NCBI RefSeq assembly: GCF_039566955.1
Contig: NZ_CP154796.1
Coordinates: 5,952,001-6,016,000 of the forward strand
DNA length: 64,000 bases
From: Micromonospora sp. DSM 45708
GTDB taxonomy: Bacteria; Actinomycetota; Actinomycetes; Mycobacteriales; Micromonosporaceae
Reading direction: 5' to 3'
Positions 59,145-64,000 of the stretch are shown piece after piece. The position numbers and the translations under genes are program-made. The stretch's first letter is position 1. Every line of letters starts with the position of its first letter. The notes beneath the pieces were generated by a model. It searched no databases. It was not told the DNA's origin and saw nothing but the letters and a program-made list of their open reading frames with translations.

Positions 59145-60383
59145 GTGCGCGACAGCTTGCGGCCGGACCGGACGACGGGGCGCGCCCCTACCGGACACCG
59201 GATCAGGTCCGTCCTGTCCGGAGCGGCGGTGGCCGCCCTCGTCGGCGGCGCGCTGGCGGTCCCCGTACCGGCGGTGGCGGCACCGAAGTGCGGGCCCACC
59301 GGCGGCCCGGCCCCCACCGAGACGCCCTGGGCGCTGAGCCGGCTCGATCCGGCCGCCGCCTGGCGGGTCGGCAAGGGGCAGGGGGTCACGGTCGCGGTCG
59401 TCGACTCCGGCGTCTCGCCGAGCCACCCGTTGCTGCGCGGCCGGGTGCTGCCCGGTGAGGACTTCAACCAGTTGGTCCACCTGCGTGGGCAGTGCGACCT
59501 GGTGGGGCACGGCACCATGGTGGCCGGCATCATCGCCGGCCGGGAGGGCAGCGGCTCGCCCTACACCGGCATCGCGCCGGAGGCCAGGATCCTGCCGCTG
59601 CGGGTGCTGGCGGAGAACAAGGAGAACTTCGACCCGAACGTGCCGGGTGAGATCGGCCGGGCGATCCGGTGGGCGGTCGACCACGACGCCGATGTGATCA
59701 ACCTGTCCCTGGTCACGCTCGACGACCCGGCGTTGAGGTCGGCGGTGGCCTACGCGCTCGACAGGGACGTGGTGGTGGTCGCCTCCGCCGGCAACCGGCA
59801 GGAGAACCGGGAGGACCGGCCGGCCTACCCGGCGGCGTACCCGGGGGTCATCGCCGTCGCCGGCATCGACGAGCAGGGCGGGCACGTCGGCAGCTCGGTC
59901 AGCGCGGACTACGTGGACATCGCCGGCCCCGGCCTGAACATCGTCGGCCCCGCGCCGCAGGGCCCGGGCTACCGGGCCGAGCCGCAGGGCGGGACGAGTT
60001 TTGCCACCGCGTACGTCTCCGGGGCGGCGGCGCTGGTCCGCGCCGCGTACCCGGACATCAGCCCCGAAGAGGTGGCCTACCGGCTGACCCGCACCGCGGA
60101 CAACCCGCCCGACGGGCACAACCCGCAGGTCGGCTACGGGATGGTCAATCCCTACCGGGCGGTGACCAGCCTGCTGGGCACCCGGAGCGACCCGCCGCTG
60201 GGCGCGATGCCGCCGCCCGCCCCGCGCACCGACCCGCTGGCCGGGCAGCGCACCGCGGCGATCTGGGCCGCCGTGGTCGGCGCGCTGCTGGCCGGCGTGC
60301 TGCTGACGGTGCGCCCGATCCTGGCACGCGGCCGGCGGCGCGGATGGCGCCCCGGCCGGCGCGACGTCCCCCGGGACGCCTGA
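59145..60383 (+). CDS. mycP: Type VII secretion-associated serine protease (mycosin)
   Basis: A 412-residue subtilisin-family protease of the ESX/type VII system. Signal peptide ~1-45 (LSGAAVAALVGGALAVPVP). Catalytic triad: Asp in VAVVDSGVSPSHP, His in LVGHGTMVAGIIAGRE, Ser in GGTSFATAYVSGAAA. A C-terminal transmembrane helix (IWAAVVGALLAGVLLTV) and a basic tail anchor it with the catalytic domain outside the membrane. It stabilises the secretion complex and may cleave secreted substrates. It faces the esx-eccC genes on the other strand. Confidence 0.93.
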   Translation: MRDSLRPDRTTGRAPTGHRIRSVLSGAAVAALVGGALAVPVPAVAAPKCGPTGGPAPTETPWALSRLDPAAAWRVGKGQGVTVAVVDSGVSPSHPLLRGRVLPGEDFNQLVHLRGQCDLVGHGTMVAGIIAGREGSGSPYTGIAPEARILPLRVLAENKENFDPNVPGEIGRAIRWAVDHDADVINLSLVTLDDPALRSAVAYALDRDVVVVASAGNRQENREDRPAYPAAYPGVIAVAGIDEQGGHVGSSVSADYVDIAGPGLNIVGPAPQGPGYRAEPQGGTSFATAYVSGAAALVRAAYPDISPEEVAYRLTRTADNPPDGHNPQVGYGMVNPYRAVTSLLGTRSDPPLGAMPPPAPRTDPLAGQRTAAIWAAVVGALLAGVLLTVRPILARGRRRGWRPGRRDVPRDA

Positions 60384-60414
60384 CCGGCCGAACGGCCGGC
60401 GACGCGGACGGCCT

Positions 60415-60447
60415 CCGGGCCGGGGCGGACCCGAGCCCCGGGCCCGG
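60415..60447 (+). terminator. Terminator hairpin after mycP
   Basis: CCGGGCCGGGGC pairs with GCCCCGGGCCCGG with one bulged base. It lies 32 nt past the mycP stop. Confidence 0.55.
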
Positions 60448-60454
60448 AACACCG

Positions 60455-60491
60455 CGCGGCTCCGCCCGACGCGAGCCGGAGCGGAGCCGCG
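60455..60491 (-). terminator. Terminator hairpin after the esx genes
   Basis: CGCGGCTCCGC / GCGGAGCCGCG is a perfect 11-bp stem with a 15-nt loop, 17 nt beyond the stop of the second WXG100 gene on the minus strand. Confidence 0.7.
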
Positions 60492-60507
60492 GTGGACCGG
60501 TCGAGGG

Positions 60508-60789
60508 TCAGTTGCCCCAGACCTTGGAGTTGCTCATCTCCGTGGTCATGTAGTTCTCGCGCGCGATGCCCACCGCGCCGCCGATCTCGTTGAGGACCTT
60601 GTTGATGTCCCGCACGGCGGCGTCCCACTGGGCCTGGTGCTGCTGGTAGGCCACCCGGTCCTGGCCCTCCCACTCGAGCTTGGTCAGCATGGCCCGCAGC
60701 GTGTCCAGCTTCTCGTCGATGGTCCGCGAGATGGCCTGCATCTGCTGGTTGCTGCTCTCGAGGACAGCGTAGTCAACCTTGATGCTCAT
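60508..60789 (-). CDS. WXG100-family secreted protein (EsxB-like)
   Basis: A 93-residue helix-turn-helix hairpin protein. The turn is LEWEGQDRV (WEG in the WXG position, about residue 39), and the C-terminal end carries YMTTE, fitting the YxxxD/E export signal. Such proteins leave as a dimer through the type VII channel. ATG at 60789 with GAGGA upstream. It is cotranscribed with the second WXG100 protein at 60818, with a 28-nt gap. Confidence 0.93.
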   Translation of the reverse strand: MSIKVDYAVLESSNQQMQAISRTIDEKLDTLRAMLTKLEWEGQDRVAYQQHQAQWDAAVRDINKVLNEIGGAVGIARENYMTTEMSNSKVWGN

Positions 60790-60817
60790 CGATTCCTCCT
60801 CTGCCTGTCTTCGCGGA

Positions 60818-61126
60818 TCACGGGTTGAGCGCGGCGTGGAACTTGTCCAGCATCTGCTGCTGCTCTTCGTCGTTGACCTGGTGCGTCGTGCCGGACTTGT
60901 CCAGCAGGTCCGCGATGTTGTCCATCGCGGTGAGCAGCTTGTTCGTGTCCTCGTTCCAGCGGGTCATCAGGCTCTGGAAGCCCGTGGAAGCCTGGCCCTT
61001 CCAGGCCATGGCCAGGTCGTCGACCACGTTCCACAGCTTCTTGAGCTCACCGTCGACATCGCTGCGCGTGGACCGCACGTCACTCGCGGCGGTGTGCAGG
61101 CTTGCTGCACTGACCTCGAACGCCAT
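60818..61126 (-). CDS. WXG100-family secreted protein (EsxA-like)
   Basis: A 102-residue helical hairpin protein with MAWKGQAST (WKG turn, about residue 42). It would pair with the protein at 60508 as the secreted heterodimer. The tail is longer than in EsxA and rich in Gln/Glu (NDEEQQQMLDKF). ATG at 61126 follows GGAAGGGTG. It is the first gene of the esx pair; the upstream 177 nt would hold its promoter. Confidence 0.93.
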   Translation of the reverse strand: MAFEVSAASLHTAASDVRSTRSDVDGELKKLWNVVDDLAMAWKGQASTGFQSLMTRWNEDTNKLLTAMDNIADLLDKSGTTHQVNDEEQQQMLDKFHAALNP

Positions 61127-61303
61127 GCTTCACACCCTTCCGTCATCTTGTGGCGGCGGATCCGCCGCGCCCTCCCCCGCGGCAAGGCGAACACACCCCA
61201 CCGACGGACACATCAACCGAACCGTAGCGGACGACCTCCAACCCGCGCAGCCCTGCCAACGCGATCCGGAGCGCACCGTACGAAGTGGACGGCCGGGTCG
61301 AGG

Positions 61304-61573
61304 TCAGAACCGGTCGCCGCGCGTTCGCACCAGCATCGTCACGCCGAAGGCCAACACCGCGACCAGCAGCGCCACCACCAACCACAGCAACGGCTTCCCG
61401 AAGGCGCCGTCGACCACCACCACCAGCAGCGCGGCACAGCCGCTGAGCACCACCACCTCGGCGGCCAGCCGGAGCCGCGGCGAGCGGGTCAGCCCGCCGA
61501 CCAGGGCCAGCACCAGGAAGGCCGGGATGGTGAGCACGAAATAGACGAACAACCCGGGGATCAGCGTGTCCAC
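61304..61573 (-). CDS. Small membrane protein of the type VII locus
   Basis: An 89-residue integral membrane protein with three predicted helices: LFVYFVLTIPAFLVLALVGG, RLAAEVVVLSGCAALLVVVV and LLWLVVALLVAVLAFGVTML. No named family is recognised. GTG at 61573 is preceded by GGGAG and lies 15 nt after the preceding gene stop. Its place in the type VII gene order suggests an accessory role in the membrane complex. Confidence 0.78.
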   Translation of the reverse strand: MDTLIPGLFVYFVLTIPAFLVLALVGGLTRSPRLRLAAEVVVLSGCAALLVVVVDGAFGKPLLWLVVALLVAVLAFGVTMLVRTRGDRF

Positions 61574-61587
61574 GTGGTCGGCTCCCG

Positions 61588-62316
61588 TCACTGGTAGAAC
61601 TTGCTGTCCCGGACCCAATCGATCTTGATGTCCTTGATGCCCGGGTCGGTGCCGGTGGGCGCCCAACCGGGCCGGGAGTCCGACGCGAACATCACCCGGC
61701 TGTCGGTGTTGAACCCGGCCATCACCGCGTGCAGGAGCGCGCCGATGTCCCCGAAGACCATCACCAGGATGGCGGCGGTCGCCGTCAGACCGGCGATGCC
61801 GATGGCCTGCGCCAACGCGGAGGTCGCCGGGAAGAACTGGAGCGCGATCGAGGCGATCACCGCGACCAGGACCGGCATCAGCGCCTGCGCGAACCCGGAG
61901 ACCGCGTCGTTGTAGGCGTCCCGGGCCGAGGTGAGCGTCTCCTTGTTGGCGTTGAACGCCTCGGCCAGCGAGTTGATCTCCGCACCGAGCTTGCGGATGA
62001 AGAGGTCGAACGCGTCCCGGTCGTCGAAGTCCCACTCCTTCGCGTCCGGCGGAACCGCCGCCATCGCGGCGCCGAACTGGTCGGGGCCGAGCAGACGCGC
62101 GGCCTCCTCCCATTTCTTGATCGTCTCGTTGACCTGCTGGTTGTCGAACATCTCCAGGTAGAGGATGGCGCCGATCAGCCCCGCCGAGGCGGCGATCCAC
62201 ATCAGGTTGCCCCGGGCGATCGCCGCCGCCGACCGAACCGGCGCGGTCGTCTCGGCGACCGAGACCGTGCCGGTCACCGAGCCGGAGGCGTTGGCGATGA
62301 AAATCTCCGGTGGCAT
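61588..62316 (-). CDS. Membrane protein of the type VII locus, possible secretion-associated partner
   Basis: A 242-residue protein. An N-terminal ~40-residue segment precedes a transmembrane helix (NLMWIAASAGLIGAILYLEM). A helical soluble region (~65-140, with KKWEEAARLLGPDQFGAAMA) resembles WXG/LXG-type hairpins. Two to three more helices follow (MPVLVAVIASIALQFFPAT, ATAAILVMVFGDIGALLHAV) and then a C-terminal cytoplasmic or exported tail. ATG at 62316 has GGAGGA. Family not recognised. Located between the WXG-like protein at 62348 and the small membrane protein. Confidence 0.75.
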   Translation of the reverse strand: MPPEIFIANASGSVTGTVSVAETTAPVRSAAAIARGNLMWIAASAGLIGAILYLEMFDNQQVNETIKKWEEAARLLGPDQFGAAMAAVPPDAKEWDFDDRDAFDLFIRKLGAEINSLAEAFNANKETLTSARDAYNDAVSGFAQALMPVLVAVIASIALQFFPATSALAQAIGIAGLTATAAILVMVFGDIGALLHAVMAGFNTDSRVMFASDSRPGWAPTGTDPGIKDIKIDWVRDSKFYQ

Positions 62317-62347
62317 CAGGCGTCCTCCCCCTGGCTGGCCCGGCCGG

Positions 62348-62641
62348 TCACTTGACCACCCAGGGCTGATCCGACTTCTCCCAGTTCTTCGCGCTCTGTT
62401 CGAGCTGCTCCGCAGCCCGGTGCAGGTGCTCGACGCCGGTCCGGACATTGTCGAGGTGCCCGTCGACCGAGGCGTTGTGCCGCTCCACCGCACCGTGGCC
62501 GAACATGCTGAGCGCGCCGCCCGGCAGTTTCACGTCCGCCAGCAGCGCCTGCACGTTACGCAGGTACTGGATCGGGCCGTCCGGCGCGTCGAGCATCCGG
62601 CCGGCCTTGCGGATCGCGTCGACGTCCACCGTGTTCGCCAT
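62348..62641 (-). CDS. WXG100/EspC-like type VII-associated protein
   Basis: A 97-residue protein, mostly helical, with amphipathic heptads (NVRTGVEHLHRAAEQLEQSA, then KNWEKSDQPW) and no clear WXG turn. Size and place point to an ESX-associated small protein of the EspC or WXG100-like type, an export substrate or chaperone. ATG at 62641 with GGGAGGGG upstream. It starts 15 nt after the YbaB-like gene stop. Confidence 0.78.
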   Translation of the reverse strand: MANTVDVDAIRKAGRMLDAPDGPIQYLRNVQALLADVKLPGGALSMFGHGAVERHNASVDGHLDNVRTGVEHLHRAAEQLEQSAKNWEKSDQPWVVK

Positions 62642-62656
62642 GTCGCCCCCTCCCGC

Positions 62657-63070
62657 TCAGCGCCGCAGGCCGCGGGTCGGGTCGGACAGGTCCACCCCGA
62701 ACTGACGGAACCAGTCCTCCGGGGTCAGCGTGCCGTCCTGCGCCCGCCGGACCAGGTCGGAGTCGCCGAGCGTCTCGGCCAGCATCTCCTCCTGCCGCTG
62801 CGCGAAGGCCGCGTACGCGGCGTCGACGGCGGCCTGGAGCGACTCCGCGAGCGAGAAGCTGTCCAGCCGCATGGCCCGGGCGTTCAGCTCGATGTCACCG
62901 ACCTTCATCTCGCCGTCGACAGTCACCCGGACCAGGCCGTCCGGGCTCTCCCCGGTCACCCGCAGCTCCGCCCGTTGCTGCTGAAGCTCGGCCAGCCGGC
63001 GCTGCTGCTCCTGGGCCTGCCGTAACAGGCTCTCCACGGCTCCACCGATACCCGACGGGCTGCTCACCAC
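62657..63070 (-). CDS. YbaB/EbfC-family nucleoid-associated-like protein
   Basis: A 137-residue protein. N-terminal helix with QAQEQQRRLAELQQQRAELR, a beta-sheet core VRVTVDGEMKVGDIELNARA, and a C-terminal helix, as in the YbaB DNA-binding fold. A longer acidic tail (EDWFRQFGVDLSDPTRGL) is added. YbaB-like proteins are found in actinobacterial type VII loci (EspL/EspB-type arrangement) as well as in DNA repair. Here it lies between EccC and the small secreted-type protein, so a secretion-related role is more likely. GTG start. Confidence 0.87.
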   Translation of the reverse strand: MVSSPSGIGGAVESLLRQAQEQQRRLAELQQQRAELRVTGESPDGLVRVTVDGEMKVGDIELNARAMRLDSFSLAESLQAAVDAAYAAFAQRQEEMLAETLGDSDLVRRAQDGTLTPEDWFRQFGVDLSDPTRGLRR

Positions 63071-63138
63071 GGGCTCCTCCCCACACTCACGACGGTCGGG
63101 CCGACGCTACCGGAACGACCGTCCCCCGTGCGCCCCCG

Positions 63139-64000
63139 TCAGGCCGGCTCCGTCCAGGCGGTCTGGATCAGTTGCTGGCCGTCGCGGCGGCGGACCAGCG
63201 TGCCCCGACCCGGCGGCTGCGGGCTGGGCCGCAGATTGCCGAAGACCGCGCCCTCCTCCCGGCTGCCGGACATCAGCAGGCCCGGCGAGTCCAGCTCCCG
63301 CAGGCGTTGCAGCACCGGCTCGTAGAGGGCCCGGGCCACGCCGCCCACCCGCCGCGTGACGATCAGGTGCAGGCCGATGTCCCGCGCCTGCGGCAGCAGC
63401 TCGTGCAGGGCGCTGAGCGGGTTGCTCCCGCCGGAGGCGACCAGGTCGTAGTCGTCCACCAGGATGTAGAGCTCCGGCCCCTTCCACCAGCTCCGGTCGC
63501 GGAGCTGCGCGGTCGTCACGTCCGGGCCCGGCAGCCGGTTCTGCAGGGCGCTGCGGATCGAGCCGAGCCCCTGACTGAACACCTGGTTGGACGGCGCGTA
63601 GTCCAGCAGGTGGTCACCCTCGACCGCGCCCAGCAGGCCACGCCGGTAGTCGGCGATGACCAACCGCGCCTGCGCCGGCGTGTACCGCTCGGCGATCCCC
63701 CGGGCGATCAGCCGCAACAGGTTCGTCTTGCCGCACTCGGCGTCGCCGAAGACGGTCAGGTGCGGCTCGCCCGCCAGGTCCAGGTGGACCGGGGCCAGCG
63801 CCGACTCGTTCACCCCGATCGGGATGCCCGGGGCGGCCCGGTCGACCACGGAGGCCAGCTCGCCGACCGTGAGCCGACGCGGCAGCAACCGGACCTTCGG
63901 CGCCGGCCGGCCCGGCCAGTTCGCCGCCACGTGCCCGACCAGCGCGACCGACGCCTCGGCCAGGTCCTCGATGTCGCGCTTGCCGTCGATCCGCGAGACC
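63139..64000 (-). CDS. eccC: EccC type VII secretion ATPase, C-terminal part (cut by window edge)
   Basis: The C-terminal ATPase module of an FtsK/SpoIIIE-type EccC protein; the frame stays open to the right edge, so this is partial. Walker A is FGDAECGKTNLL and Walker B is LYILVDDYDLVA. The short internal Met/Val at 63930 is not the start. The Walker A reads GDAECGKT, a family-typical third domain where hydrolysis is often reduced and which binds the signal of the EsxB partner. It drives export through the membrane complex. Confidence 0.93.
   Translation of the reverse strand, partial: VSRIDGKRDIEDLAEASVALVGHVAANWPGRPAPKVRLLPRRLTVGELASVVDRAAPGIPIGVNESALAPVHLDLAGEPHLTVFGDAECGKTNLLRLIARGIAERYTPAQARLVIADYRRGLLGAVEGDHLLDYAPSNQVFSQGLGSIRSALQNRLPGPDVTTAQLRDRSWWKGPELYILVDDYDLVASGGSNPLSALHELLPQARDIGLHLIVTRRVGGVARALYEPVLQRLRELDSPGLLMSGSREEGAVFGNLRPSPQPPGRGTLVRRRDGQQLIQTAWTEPA

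Overview
The window reads as chromosomal DNA of a filamentous actinomycete, most probably a Micromonosporaceae member such as Micromonospora (inference, not proven). The reasons are very high G+C with strong third-position bias, many GTG/TTG starts, 4-nt ATGA/GTGA gene overlaps, leaderless promoters, a type VII secretion locus, a GH6-CBM2 cellulase behind a TGGGAGCG-type palindrome, an ECF42-type sigma factor and an actinobacterial c-di-AMP riboswitch. I saw no phage, insertion sequence, CRISPR array, rRNA or tRNA.

Region 1 (1-22.0 kb) is an accessory saccharide/glycoconjugate cluster. It has a NodU/CmcH carbamoyltransferase, two similar VOC proteins, an operon of DegT aminotransferase, HldD-like epimerase, two zinc dehydrogenases and a HAD protein, and an RsmC-like methyltransferase. 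A second, tightly overlapping operon encodes a GTP cyclohydrolase II homologue, a GT9 heptosyltransferase-like enzyme, a TIM-barrel isomerase, a Cys-rich protein, a SIS protein, a flavin reductase and a single-chain GmhA-HldE fusion. A LuxR-type regulator, GT4 and GT8 glycosyltransferases and an ABC exporter follow. Together they suggest that sedoheptulose-7-phosphate is turned into an ADP-heptose, modified, transferred, carbamoylated and exported. The cyclohydrolase has Met where the family has its catalytic Tyr, so a formylated pyrimidine from GTP may also feed the product. No PKS or NRPS lies in the window, and the cluster may continue left of base 1.

Region 2 (22.0-31.7 kb) holds a MerR-type regulator, a SigE-like sigma factor with its membrane partner, the cellulase, a MuiA-family protein, a GlsB/YeaQ small membrane protein, a voltage-gated cation channel with a Ca-binding-type loop, an MFS transporter and CorA. 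Region 3 (31.7-40 kb) is the potassium uptake system: a 27-aa membrane peptide, kdpF, kdpA, kdpB, kdpC, a hairpin, then kdpD and kdpE.

Region 4 (40-51 kb) carries signalling and housekeeping genes: two GAF-ANTAR paralogues (one with most of its ANTAR helices deleted), STAS and RsbW-like proteins, a frameshifted small gene, a methyltransferase, an aldo/keto reductase, a zincin (DUF3152), a DUF2786 protein, a small GntR regulator behind a repeat-rich leader, a YCII-ECF42-reductase operon and CsbD. Region 5 (51-55 kb) is a copper island: copA, a His-rich exported protein, copZ and divergent csoR, with two CsoR boxes. Region 6 (55-64 kb) has a YibE/F membrane protein, a c-di-AMP riboswitch controlling a coiled-coil cell-wall protein, carbonic anhydrase and a winged-helix regulator. 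It ends with a type VII secretion locus: mycosin, two WXG100 proteins, accessory membrane proteins, a YbaB-like protein and a partial EccC ATPase running off the right edge.
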